DNA of 64,000 bases. Source: CAYGOC01 sp964351495 (GTDB lineage: Bacteria; Chlamydiota; Chlamydiia; Chlamydiales; SM23-39). Under the pieces are notes generated by a model. It saw only the letters and a program-made list of their open reading frames with translations. It did not search any database and was not told where the DNA came from. Shown in pieces: positions 41,100-49,509 of the stretch (position 1 is its first letter; the number at the start of each line of letters is the position of its first letter). A program made the position numbers and the translations under genes. Location of the stretch: positions 32,653 through 96,652 of the forward strand of contig CAYGOC010000005.1 in assembly GCA_964351495.1 (NCBI GenBank), read 5' to 3'.

Positions 41100-41893
41100 A
41101 AAATACTCTTTAAAAGAGGGTGGTTTGTGTGTAGAGCAAAACTGGTTTTTTCTATATGATACAGCTTTACTTTAGAAGAGAGTCCATTTAAATAGCCATA
41201 TACCCCCGGATAATTAGGGTCAAAGTCGTGCCATAAAATAGTCCCCTTGGAAGAAAGGTTTTCTAAAGTTTTTTCGGTGTCGCTTTGTACACTTTCATAA
41301 GAGTGAGACCCATCAATAAAGCAAAAATCTAAAAGGCCCCTTTCACAAAAACGGCTAAAATCATAAAGAGTAGAATCTCCTAAATGTTGTTTTATTTTGT
41401 GTTTTTGAGAACTCTCTTCGTATTTTCTTGTCTGTTTTTTTGTGTCCATTACAAACTTTACTTCTCTTTGTAAGATGGGAAGAGTTGTTTTGTCTGCCGA
41501 TCCCGGAAGATCGATCGTATGAATTAGGGCTTCTTCCGAAGTATTTAGAGCCATTTGTAGGGTAGTATTTCCATCAAAGGTGCCTATTTCCAAGAGATTC
41601 TTAGGTAGGGTAATTTTAAGAATATTACAAAGGACAATTAGCTCTAAGTAAGAGACATTTCCATCTCGAGTGTAGCAGTTTTCTAGGGAAATCGCCTCTT
41701 TTTTACAGAGCACTTTTTCAAAAGCAATTTTTTCCAAGCTAGAAGATCTATAAACTCCTGCAGCATATAAAGAGGTAACACTAGGCTTTGCAATAGGTTT
41801 TATAAGACTTGGATATCTTACAGCAAAAAAAAGGGCTTTCAAAACCCTATAGGTTTTATGGAAGGTTTCTTTTTTTCCTTGTAGCTGAGACAT
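41096..41893 (-). CDS. class I SAM methyltransferase (Methyltransf_24-like)
   Basis: The protein, 265 residues from the ATG at 41893, is preceded by AGGAAAG. It has a SAM-binding core LLEIGTFDGNTTLQMAL, the acidic HTIDLPG and the metal-binding style FIDGSHSYESVQSD followed by GTILWHDFD, typical of class I O-methyltransferases acting on sugars or glycan ends. The frame is open 49 residues further upstream (to 42040), but that extension is low-complexity and basic with no good ribosome binding site. It overlaps gmd by 4 bp. The intergenic stretch 41894-42138 towards the divergent GT4 gene shows no other feature that I can support. Confidence 0.78.
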   Translation of the reverse strand: MSQLQGKKETFHKTYRVLKALFFAVRYPSLIKPIAKPSVTSLYAAGVYRSSSLEKIAFEKVLCKKEAISLENCYTRDGNVSYLELIVLCNILKITLPKNLLEIGTFDGNTTLQMALNTSEEALIHTIDLPGSADKTTLPILQREVKFVMDTKKQTRKYEESSQKHKIKQHLGDSTLYDFSRFCERGLLDFCFIDGSHSYESVQSDTEKTLENLSSKGTILWHDFDPNYPGVYGYLNGLSSKVKLYHIEKTSFALHTNHPLLKSIL

Positions 41894-42138
41894 AGGGTCT
41901 TTCCTATTTTCTTGAAAGGGGAAGGGTAGGTGATACCTCTTTTTTTTGTAAAGTAGCGTTTTTTTTTGAGGTGGGTGAAAAAAACAGTAATGCAGATCCC
42001 AAAGTTTTTTCCTACAGATAACAGTAGTTACAGGTTCCAAGTATACTTATGAGTTCGCGGAGAGTTTAGAAGGTGGAGTGGTTTTTAATTAAACGAAACC
42101 TTTAACATGCTTTCTTCTATCAGAAAAACTGGAGAGCT

Positions 42139-43224
42139 ATGAGAAAAATATGCATTGACGCAAGGATGCTTTTTTCTTCTGGTATTGGAACCTATATAAG
42201 AAATGTCCTTATAGGATTACAAAAGCAAACAGAGTTTCAAATCAGCGTAATTCTTCCTAAAAAATGGGCCAAAGAAGAAGCGGTTTTCCCTTTTGATAAG
42301 ATTTTTTGTGAAGCGCCTATTTACTCCATCCAAGAGCAGATTCTTCTTCCTTTTTTAGTGCCCAAGTGTGATCTTTTTTGGTCTCCTCACTTCAATATTC
42401 CAATTGGTAAAATTAAAGCAAAAAAGAGGGTAGTTACTCTTTGTGATATGTATTTTGCAGTCCATACAGAAAATCTTTCTTTTTTGAAAAAAATCTATGC
42501 GAAACTTTTTTATCAAAAAGCCGTAGATTTTTCAGAAAAGGTGATTACGATTTCTTCTTTTTCTAAAAAAGAGATTCTGGATCATGTGAAAAGAGCAGAA
42601 AATAAAGTAACCGTTATTCCTTTGGGAGTGGATACAAAACTTTTCTCTTTGAAAAAAAAGAGGCAAGAAAGAAAACTTCCTTCCAAGTTTTTTCTTTATG
42701 TGGGAAACGTAAAGCCCAATAAAAATCTACCTAGGTTATTTCGCGCTTTTTCTAAGCTTGCTTTAGAAAATCCTTCTCTTTCTTTAGTTGTGGTCTCTAA
42801 AGCAAAAGAGGAGGAAAAAAAACAAGTTTTGCAAAAAGCGTTTAAAGAAAAAGTACCTTCTTCTATTTTGTTTTTTAATGATGTTTTAGAAAAAGAGCTT
42901 CCTTATTTTTACGAAAAAGCGATCTCTTTTGTATTTCCTTCCCTTTATGAAGGTTTTGGACTTCCTCCACTGGAGGCTATGAGTTTGGGATGTCCTGTTT
43001 TAACTTCTTCTATAGAGCCTCTTTTAGAGGTGTGCGGCTCTTCTGCTTTTTATTTTGATCCTTGTAAGGAAGAGGAGATTTATAAGGGAATGAAACAGGT
43101 TCTAGTCCAAAAAGAGGAAGTAGAAAAAAAAATAAAAGAGGGAAAAATGCACGTAAAGAAATTTTCTTGGGAAACTGTAGCTAAAAGACACCTTTCCCTT
43201 TTTAAAGAGATTCTAAATAGATGA
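42139..43224 (+). CDS. GT4-family glycosyltransferase, copy A
   Basis: A 361-residue GT-B glycosyltransferase. The N-terminus ICIDARMLFSSGIGTYIRNVL is the mannosyltransferase-type acceptor domain. The C-terminal half has FFLYVGNVKPNKNLPRL, FPSLYEGFGLPPLEAMSLGCPV (the EX7E motif), and an AxxFDPxxxEEIYxxM tail. GAGAG ribosome binding site before the ATG. It probably transfers mannose or a related GDP-sugar to the lipid-linked chain. It overlaps the next GT4 by 4 bp, so the two likely add consecutive residues. Confidence 0.9.
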   Translation: MRKICIDARMLFSSGIGTYIRNVLIGLQKQTEFQISVILPKKWAKEEAVFPFDKIFCEAPIYSIQEQILLPFLVPKCDLFWSPHFNIPIGKIKAKKRVVTLCDMYFAVHTENLSFLKKIYAKLFYQKAVDFSEKVITISSFSKKEILDHVKRAENKVTVIPLGVDTKLFSLKKKRQERKLPSKFFLYVGNVKPNKNLPRLFRAFSKLALENPSLSLVVVSKAKEEEKKQVLQKAFKEKVPSSILFFNDVLEKELPYFYEKAISFVFPSLYEGFGLPPLEAMSLGCPVLTSSIEPLLEVCGSSAFYFDPCKEEEIYKGMKQVLVQKEEVEKKIKEGKMHVKKFSWETVAKRHLSLFKEILNR

Positions 43225-44354
43225 AAACGGCTTTAGTTCATGACTGGCTTACCTCTTTAGCGGGGGCAGAAAAAGCACTGCAATCTTTATATACGCTCTA
43301 TCCATCTCCTATTTATACATTGGTGGCGGATATTGCTTCTTTAAAGGGAACTTTTTTTGAAGGAAAAGAGATTCATACCTCTTTTATACAAAGACTTCCC
43401 TTTTCTAAAAAAAAATATCGAAGCTACCTTCCTTTTTTTCCTTTAGCGATAGAGCAGATGGATGTTTCTTCTTATGATATGGTTTTATCCTCTTCTCACT
43501 GCGCTGCAAAAGGGGTTTTAACCCACGCAGAGCAGCTCCATATTTGTTATTGTCATACTCCTGTTAGATATGCTTGGGATTTGTATCACGAGTATCTCCG
43601 TTTAGGAAACTTAAAAAAAGGGGGAAAAGGGCTTTTAGCAAAACTGTTTCTCCATTACTTTCGATCGTGGGATAAACTCTCTTCTAGTAGAGTTGACTAT
43701 TTTTTAGCGAACTCTCGCTTTATAGCGAGAAGAATTGAAAAAACGTATGGAAGAAAAGCAGAGGTGGTATTTTTTCCGGTAAATACCCAGTTTTTTACGT
43801 TTCATCCCCAAAAGGAAGATTTTTATCTCACGGTTTCCAGGCTTGTTCCTTATAAAAAGGTAGATCTTCTGGTTCAAGCGTTTCATAATATGCCGAAAAA
43901 AAAGCTGATAGTTATAGGAGATGGGCCCGAATTTTCTACTCTTAAAAAAAGGGGAGCGCCAAACATCTCTTTTTTAGGCTATCAAAAAGATGAGGTGGTT
44001 AAAAGCTACATGCAAAGGGCCAAAGCTTTTTTGTATGCTGCTATAGAAGATGCAGGGGTTGTTCCTGTAGAAGCTATGAGCTGTGGGACTCCTGTTATTG
44101 CTTATGGTAAGGGGGGCGTTTTAGATAGCATAGAGCCAGAAGTTACAGGGTTGTTTTTTTTAGAACAGACACCTAAAGCGTTAGAAGATAGTATCGAAGT
44201 TTTTGAAAGAAAGACGTTTGATCCAGAAAAAATTAGGAAAAGAGCCCTCTTTTTTTCTAAAGAGAACTTTGAAAAAAGGCTTTTTGATGCAATCGAAGAA
44301 AAAAAAGAAATTTTTTACAACAAGAGAAAAGAGCATGACACTTTCATTTTGTAA
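43221..44354 (+). CDS. GT4-family glycosyltransferase, copy B
   Basis: A 377-residue GT-B enzyme: ALVHDWLTSLAGAEKAL at the N-terminus, ICYCHTPVRYAWDLYHEYL, YFLANSRFIARRI, TVSRLVPYKKVDLL and EDAGVVPVEAMSCGTPVIAYGKGG (EX7E-type). This is the WbaZ/RfbZ-like mannosyltransferase branch of family 4, which often uses GDP-mannose. It is downstream of and coupled to another GT4 and overlaps the FkbM methyltransferase by 20 bp. The acceptor is unknown. Confidence 0.88.
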   Translation: MKTALVHDWLTSLAGAEKALQSLYTLYPSPIYTLVADIASLKGTFFEGKEIHTSFIQRLPFSKKKYRSYLPFFPLAIEQMDVSSYDMVLSSSHCAAKGVLTHAEQLHICYCHTPVRYAWDLYHEYLRLGNLKKGGKGLLAKLFLHYFRSWDKLSSSRVDYFLANSRFIARRIEKTYGRKAEVVFFPVNTQFFTFHPQKEDFYLTVSRLVPYKKVDLLVQAFHNMPKKKLIVIGDGPEFSTLKKRGAPNISFLGYQKDEVVKSYMQRAKAFLYAAIEDAGVVPVEAMSCGTPVIAYGKGGVLDSIEPEVTGLFFLEQTPKALEDSIEVFERKTFDPEKIRKRALFFSKENFEKRLFDAIEEKKEIFYNKRKEHDTFIL

Positions 44355-45099
44355 ATATGCGATAAGGAGAGCTACTCCTTTTTTTTTATACCGTTTTTTA
44401 TCGAAGGTACGGATTCCGGAAGAGGGACTTGATTTTACGAAATTTCTGGTTGCTAAGTATTTGGTAAAAGAAGGGGGAACGATTGTAGATGGAGGGGCCC
44501 ATGTGGGTTTTTATTCAAGATGTTACACAGAGCTTTTGAGAAACAAAAAGGGGCGCCTTTTTTCTTTTGAGCCCAACCCCTATTTATTTCCTCTTTTACA
44601 AAAAACTAGGAGTCTTCCTAAAAAAAGACATGTTTTTTTACAAAAGGCGCTTTGTAAGACAAGTAAGGAGAGATGTTCTTTTTTTGTAAGGCCGTTTTCT
44701 CTTGCAGAGGACTCTTCTTTAACAGAAACCAAATCTTGTAAAAAAGTAGAGGTAGAGACTCTTTCACTGGATAGTTTGCACAAAACGTATGATCTACAAG
44801 ACTGTAAACTGATTAAGCTTGATGTGGAAGGAAATGAGCCCCAAGTGTTGGAAGGAGCTTCTACTCTTTTTAGGGAAGTTTCTCCTTGGGTCATTTTTGA
44901 GTACATACAAAAAGAAAACAAAAAGCATTCCTCTCTTACCATTTTAGAAAATAGGGGGTATGTGGTTTTTGATTTAAAAACCTGCAGGAAAATAGAAAAT
45001 CCCTACCAAACGGATCTTACCGATCTTCTAGCCGTTCCTAAAAAAGAGGAAGAGAAAGCAGAAAAGCTTGTACAAGCAATAAGGGTGTTTATTATATAG
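44335..45099 (+). CDS. FkbM-family SAM-dependent O-methyltransferase
   Basis: The protein, 254 residues from ATG 44335, has IVDGGAHVGFYSRCYTELL (SAM motif I), RLFSFEPNPYLFPLL (acidic ribose-binding) and LIKLDVEGNEPQVLEGA, the FkbM signature. These enzymes methylate hydroxyls of sugars or polyketides; in glycan loci they often cap or decorate the chain. The frame is open to 44203, but that would overlap the GT4 gene by 152 bp and adds a low-complexity lysine-rich stretch, so I chose the internal ATG with its 20-bp overlap. Confidence 0.85.
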   Translation: MTLSFCKYAIRRATPFFLYRFLSKVRIPEEGLDFTKFLVAKYLVKEGGTIVDGGAHVGFYSRCYTELLRNKKGRLFSFEPNPYLFPLLQKTRSLPKKRHVFLQKALCKTSKERCSFFVRPFSLAEDSSLTETKSCKKVEVETLSLDSLHKTYDLQDCKLIKLDVEGNEPQVLEGASTLFREVSPWVIFEYIQKENKKHSSLTILENRGYVVFDLKTCRKIENPYQTDLTDLLAVPKKEEEKAEKLVQAIRVFII

Positions 45100-45122
45100 C
45101 AAAGAAAAACCTCAGGAGGTCT

Positions 45123-45530
45123 ATGAGAAAAGGTTTTTTATTTTTGCTAGTTTTTTCTCTAATTACTGCATGTACGGGGAATAAAAAAACCTCTTCCTGG
45201 AATCAAGATAAGGACATGAAAACAAACGCTCCCACCTATTTATATAAAGTACTATCTATGGAGGATTGGGGAAAATCGTGTAAAACTATCCATTTATCTA
45301 ACATGGATAGGGAGTTTATCCATTTTTCAACAGAAGATCAGCTAGATAGGATCCTTAAAAAGTTTTGGGGAAATAGTAGCCGGTACATTGTATTGAAATT
45401 AGAAACAGAAAAACTGGTAGGAAAGTTGGTTTTAGAAGCAAATCCAGGTGGCACAAACAAATACTACCATTTGTATGGAGGCTCTATCCCTTTAATAGCT
45501 GTTTTGGAAATGAAAGTGCACCATCAGTAA
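45123..45530 (+). CDS. DUF952-family lipoprotein
   Basis: A 135-residue protein with a lipoprotein signal peptide (MRKGFLFLLVFSLITAC, lipobox LITAC, acylated Cys17). A DUF952 domain follows: YKVLSMEDWGKS, FIHFSTEDQLDRIL, LEANPGGTNKYYHLYGGSIP. DUF952 is related to ADP-ribosyltransferase-like folds, but its role is unknown. Most relatives are cytosolic, so the lipobox is unusual. A perfect AGGAGGTC ribosome binding site lies 8 nt before the ATG. The end overlaps the convergent O-antigen polymerase gene by 47 bp. Confidence 0.82.
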   Translation: MRKGFLFLLVFSLITACTGNKKTSSWNQDKDMKTNAPTYLYKVLSMEDWGKSCKTIHLSNMDREFIHFSTEDQLDRILKKFWGNSSRYIVLKLETEKLVGKLVLEANPGGTNKYYHLYGGSIPLIAVLEMKVHHQ

Positions 45531-46854
45531 CTTTTAAGGAAAGACTCTCTAGGGAAGAGGCTTTTAAAAAAAGACCCAGACAAATAGACGCGTGTACCCA
45601 TAGGTAATTCCGGAAAATATTTTGGTTAAACTGCAGGACGCACATAGTTACAATCAAAGAGAGAAAAAGAGCTATGAGTTGGTTTTTTTCATGAGAGGGA
45701 AGATTCGGGTTTTGAACGGCTTTTTTAAAGAGAATATAGAAGGCAATTCCTAAAAGAATAAATCCAAAAAGGCCAAAAAGGCCCAAGCTTGCCAAAACTT
45801 CTGTAAGAACATTGGTGGGGTCATATTCAAGAAGCTCTTCTAAGGAAACATCTTGAATAATACTTCCTTTCAAAACCCTTTCTTGGTGTAAATAAGGACC
45901 TACGCCCCCAAGACCCACTCCAAAAAAAGGATTTTCTAAAAAGACTTTCCAAGCATTTACAATACCATCCCACCTAGTAGAAAAACAACCGTGAGAGGTA
46001 AAGCTTTTGTTAAAAAACTTAAAGAAAGTAATCAGAAAAATACGGGGAAACAAGAAAGCAAAAGATCCAAAAAGAAAAACTAAGAATGTAGAGAACAAAG
46101 CCATTTTTTTTCGTAAAAAACGGAGGGACTCTTGTAAAAAGGTAAAAAAACTAAAAAAAAGGGAGACCCCTAACAAAACAAAATAGGCAAAAAATCCTCC
46201 GGTAGACGTAGAGATCACAAGAAACAGATTTACAAAAAGAAGGGAAAAGAAGTTTTTTACATTAAAAAATACTGTTTCTTCGAGTAAGAAGAAAAGGTTA
46301 TAAAACATGACAAAAGAGCCCATATATAAGGCATAAAAGGAAGGCTCATAAGCCCATGCGTGGGCTCTGGCAAATCTACCTAAAAACTGGGATAAAAAAG
46401 GATCATAAATGCCAAAAATCGAGAAAAAAAGCTGCAAAAAGGCGTGCGTTCCTACCAAAATAAAAGAGAGAAAATACAGGCGTAAAATAGCCTCTTTTTT
46501 CCCTTTTACTACGCAAAGAAGAGGAAGGAGAAAGTAGCTTATAAACTCAAAGCAGTAGATAGCAAAATACCCTAAAGAACGGGAAATAAGAGGGCTAAAT
46601 AAAGAGGAGATGAAAATAGAGAGACAAATCCAAAAAGAAGCCACCCAAACCATTCTAGGTAGAAAAAACTGCTTTAGAAGGGGAAGAAAAAGAAAGATGA
46701 GCATTAAAGAGAGAAGATGATTTGCTTTTAGGCGAAAAAAAACCAAAGTTATGTAGAGCTTGTCGGCAGAAAGAGTGACAAAATACAAAAAAAGCAGAAG
46801 GTAAGGAAGGAAAGAGGAAAAAGATATTTTATAGAGCTTTTGGGAAAACATCAT
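45484..46854 (-). CDS. O-antigen polymerase/ligase-like membrane protein (Wzy_C)
   Basis: A 456-residue protein with about ten to twelve transmembrane helices, Phe/Leu rich. A Wzy_C-type periplasmic loop is recognisable: NAWKVFLENPFFGVGLGGVGPYLHQE, shown here by FFGVGLGGVGPYLHQ near residue 305, preceded by a run of helices. Such proteins polymerise repeat units (Wzy) or ligate O-antigen to lipid A-core (WaaL). Which of the two it does cannot be told from sequence. Together with the ABC exporter it could complete assembly of the polysaccharide. It overlaps the topA start by 4 bp (coupled) and the convergent lipoprotein gene by 47 bp. Confidence 0.8.
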   Translation of the reverse strand: MMFSQKLYKISFSSFLPYLLLFLYFVTLSADKLYITLVFFRLKANHLLSLMLIFLFLPLLKQFFLPRMVWVASFWICLSIFISSLFSPLISRSLGYFAIYCFEFISYFLLPLLCVVKGKKEAILRLYFLSFILVGTHAFLQLFFSIFGIYDPFLSQFLGRFARAHAWAYEPSFYALYMGSFVMFYNLFFLLEETVFFNVKNFFSLLFVNLFLVISTSTGGFFAYFVLLGVSLFFSFFTFLQESLRFLRKKMALFSTFLVFLFGSFAFLFPRIFLITFFKFFNKSFTSHGCFSTRWDGIVNAWKVFLENPFFGVGLGGVGPYLHQERVLKGSIIQDVSLEELLEYDPTNVLTEVLASLGLFGLFGFILLGIAFYILFKKAVQNPNLPSHEKNQLIALFLSLIVTMCVLQFNQNIFRNYLWVHASICLGLFLKASSLESLSLKVTDGALSFPKQLLKG

Positions 46855-49343
46855 TTCATATGATTTTTCAAAAGGCCTGCCATTTTCATCATATCAATAG
46901 GATCTTTTCCGAGTACTTTTGCCAGTTTTGCATCAGGAACAATAGTTCTTTTGTTTTTCGGGTCTTGTAAATTATTTTCCTTGATGTATTCCCACAGTTT
47001 TTTTACCACTTCTCCTCTTGAGAGTTCTTTTTCTTTGGTAATGGCTTGTAGTTCTTTACTTAAAAGAAGCTTTCTTTGCATGCCTCCTTTTTTTCCCCGT
47101 GGTTTTTTCTTGTAGGCCGTTTTTTCATGATCTTTATATTTTTCCGGCAAATCTTCTAGTGCATTGGCAATTACATCACAAGAAGGGAAATTAGAGCAGG
47201 AGTAAAAGGTTTTTCCAAAGCGAGACTTTCTCATAACGATCTTGCCGTCGCATCCTTTAGCAGGGCAGTTCGGCATGGTAGATAGATCTACTATCTCTTC
47301 TCCCTTCTTAGGGATGTTGACAATTCCTTTACAGTCGGGATAGCCGGAGCAGCCTAAAAAAGCCCCAAATCTTCCATGGCGAAGCGTCATATCCTTAGAG
47401 CAAAGAGGGCATTTTTGATCCCAATCAAATCCTTCTGCATAATCTTCTTTTTTAAACTCTAATGCCTCTAAGGAAGTGGTGTATTTGCAATCCGGATAGT
47501 TAGAACAGCCATAGAAATATTTTGTTTTAGACCAAATCTTTTGTAGTTTATGGCCACATTCAGGGCAGTCTATATCGGTCATTACTTTGGGAACAACGGC
47601 CTCTTTTTCCGCTTTTTCCACTAAAGGATGAAATAGATGCCAAAATTCAGAGAGTACCTTTTTCCAGTTTTTCTTATCTTCTGCGATGAGCTCTAGTTCA
47701 TCTTCCATGTTGGAGGTAAAAGCAGGATCCATGATTAGCTTGAAGTTATCTTCTAACATTTGCGCAATCACTTTTCCCAGCTCTGTCGGTTTTAGAGCGT
47801 GGTTTTCTTTTAAGGTGTAATCTCTGCTTTGAATTTTATTCATGATAGAAGCGTAAGTAGAAGGTCTTCCCACCCCTGATTTTTCGAGCTCTTTAACGAG
47901 AGAGGCTTCTGTAAAACGGGCCGGGGGCTTGGTAAAAGCTTGTGCCATGGTTACATTTTTCAAATCAAGAGGCTGTTTTTCTTTTAAAAAGGGGAGAAGC
48001 TGATCTTTAGCATTTTCTCCTTCTGCATCTTGCTTTTCTTCATAAATTGCTAAAAAACCTTTAAACTTTAAAGTAGACCCTGAGGCTTTTAAGGTGATTT
48101 TTTGATCTGTTTCAATTTCGGCAGATACAGTGTCATAAACAGCGGGAACCATTTGTGACGCTACAAATCTTCTCCATATAAGAACGTAAAGTTTTAACTG
48201 GTCTTGATTTAAATAAGGCTTTATCAGCTGTGGAGGATATTCAAGGCTGGTAGGGCGAATAGCCTCATGCGCTTCTTGAGCTGACTGTTTACTTTTATAG
48301 TAGGGAGGGTTATCGGGAAGGTATTCTTTTCCAAAGGTTTTTTGGATATATCCCCTTGCCTCTTTTTGTGCTTCAGGTGCTACTTGTACAGAGTCGGTTC
48401 TCATATAGGTAATAAGACCTTCTGTCCCTCTTTTACCAAGATCTACCCCTTCGTAAAGAGTTTGGGCAATTCCCATAGTTCTTGCAGGAGCAAATCCAAA
48501 ATATCTGGAAGCTTCTTGCTGTAAAGTAGAAGTAATAAAGGGGGGAGTTGGATTTCGTTTTTTTTCTTTTTTTTCTACTTTACCTGTTTTGTAGGAAGCT
48601 TTTTTGAGTCTTTGTAAAACCGATTCAGCTGTTTTTTCGTTTTGGATTAAAAAGTAGTCCTCTTTTTCTGAAGGCTCTTTAGCTACTTTTTTTCCGTCGA
48701 TCTTGAAAGGGATCGCTTCAAAAGGTTTTTCTTCTTCTGTTGTTTGTAAAAAAGCTTTTAAATTCCAGTATTCAACCGGGATAAAAGCTTCTATTTCTTT
48801 TTCTCTATCCACCACTATTTTTAAAGCAACAGACTGAACTCTTCCTGCAGAAGAGCCTGATTTCCCCCTTCTCACTCTTCGGGTTAAAATAGGAGATATT
48901 TTATACCCTACAATTCTATCTAAAATTCTTCTTGCTTGTTGTGCATTTACTAAAGATTGGTTGATGGTTCGCGGGTTTTCCAGGGCTTGTAAAACGGCGT
49001 TTTTAGTAATGGAGTTAAAGGTGATTCTCTCTAATTTTGTCTTAGCCGGTAAAAGTTTGGAAATATGCCAAGCAATAGCCTCTCCCTCTCTATCAGGATC
49101 GGGAGCTAAATAGACAGAGGAGGCGCTTTTCGCGGCTTCTTTTAGCTTTTTTACCACCTCTTTTTTATCGGGGAGGACTTCATATTCAGGCTCAAATCCC
49201 TTTTCTATATCAATTCCAAGTCCCTTTTGGGGTAGATCTCGAATATGACCTACGGAAGAAGCGAATAGAAATTTAGGCCCTAACAGTTTTTTTAATGTTT
49301 TTATCTTGGCAGGGGACTCTACAATAATTAGTTTCTTTTGCAT
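46851..49343 (-). CDS. topA: DNA topoisomerase I with C-terminal SWIB domain
   Basis: The protein, 830 residues from ATG 49343, is a type IA topoisomerase: Toprim IIVESPAKIKTL and PDREGEAIAWH, the active-site region LITYMRTDS (Tyr near residue 315), GYKISP and three C-terminal CxxC zinc-ribbon repeats (CPECGHK, CPLCSKD, CPAKGCD). The last roughly 80 residues form a SWIB/MDM2-type domain (LSRGEVVKKLWEYIKENNLQ, KLAKVLGKDPIDMMKM). The topA-SWIB fusion is a recognised chlamydial feature and is the best taxonomic marker in the window. SWIB domains are otherwise chromatin-associated, and a role with the chlamydial histone-like nucleoid is plausible. Residues MICKES upstream of the chosen start are not needed. 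Confidence 0.95.
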   Translation of the reverse strand: MQKKLIIVESPAKIKTLKKLLGPKFLFASSVGHIRDLPQKGLGIDIEKGFEPEYEVLPDKKEVVKKLKEAAKSASSVYLAPDPDREGEAIAWHISKLLPAKTKLERITFNSITKNAVLQALENPRTINQSLVNAQQARRILDRIVGYKISPILTRRVRRGKSGSSAGRVQSVALKIVVDREKEIEAFIPVEYWNLKAFLQTTEEEKPFEAIPFKIDGKKVAKEPSEKEDYFLIQNEKTAESVLQRLKKASYKTGKVEKKEKKRNPTPPFITSTLQQEASRYFGFAPARTMGIAQTLYEGVDLGKRGTEGLITYMRTDSVQVAPEAQKEARGYIQKTFGKEYLPDNPPYYKSKQSAQEAHEAIRPTSLEYPPQLIKPYLNQDQLKLYVLIWRRFVASQMVPAVYDTVSAEIETDQKITLKASGSTLKFKGFLAIYEEKQDAEGENAKDQLLPFLKEKQPLDLKNVTMAQAFTKPPARFTEASLVKELEKSGVGRPSTYASIMNKIQSRDYTLKENHALKPTELGKVIAQMLEDNFKLIMDPAFTSNMEDELELIAEDKKNWKKVLSEFWHLFHPLVEKAEKEAVVPKVMTDIDCPECGHKLQKIWSKTKYFYGCSNYPDCKYTTSLEALEFKKEDYAEGFDWDQKCPLCSKDMTLRHGRFGAFLGCSGYPDCKGIVNIPKKGEEIVDLSTMPNCPAKGCDGKIVMRKSRFGKTFYSCSNFPSCDVIANALEDLPEKYKDHEKTAYKKKPRGKKGGMQRKLLLSKELQAITKEKELSRGEVVKKLWEYIKENNLQDPKNKRTIVPDAKLAKVLGKDPIDMMKMAGLLKNHMK

Positions 49344-49420
49344 ACTCTCTTTACAAATCAAACGAAAGGTTATTTTTATGTCTTATGGGACCTTTTGGCA
49401 AGAACTCTTTCTGATTTTTA

Positions 49421-49429
49421 TGCTAAAAT
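49421..49429 (+). promoter_or_regulatory. candidate extended -10 promoter for the HEXXH protein gene
   Basis: TGCTAAAAT forms an extended -10 (TGnTAAAAT) about 80 nt upstream of the ATG at 49510. The TTGGCA at 49395-49400 is too far away (23-bp spacer) to be a normal -35. Weak evidence. Confidence 0.3.
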
Positions 49430-49509
49430 TTTCTTTATTTCTAGAGAAGAGAGGCAAAAATCTTTTTTCTTTAAAAAAAAATACCCTTCCATTTGTAAGG
49501 TAGAGTCTT

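Noticed and set aside
41894..42040. 49-residue N-terminal extension of the Methyltransf_24-like protein
   Set aside because: Basic, low-complexity, no ribosome binding site at its start; the downstream ATG has AGGAAAG at good spacing.
44203..44334. Longer start for the FkbM methyltransferase
   Set aside because: It would overlap the GT4 gene by 152 bp with a low-complexity Lys-rich leader. The ATG at 44335 fits the family start and coupling pattern.
49378..49503. 41-residue frame preceded by AAAGG between topA and the HEXXH protein gene
   Set aside because: Low-complexity, no recognisable domain, and it lies in the probable promoter region of the next gene. Not supported enough to list as a gene.
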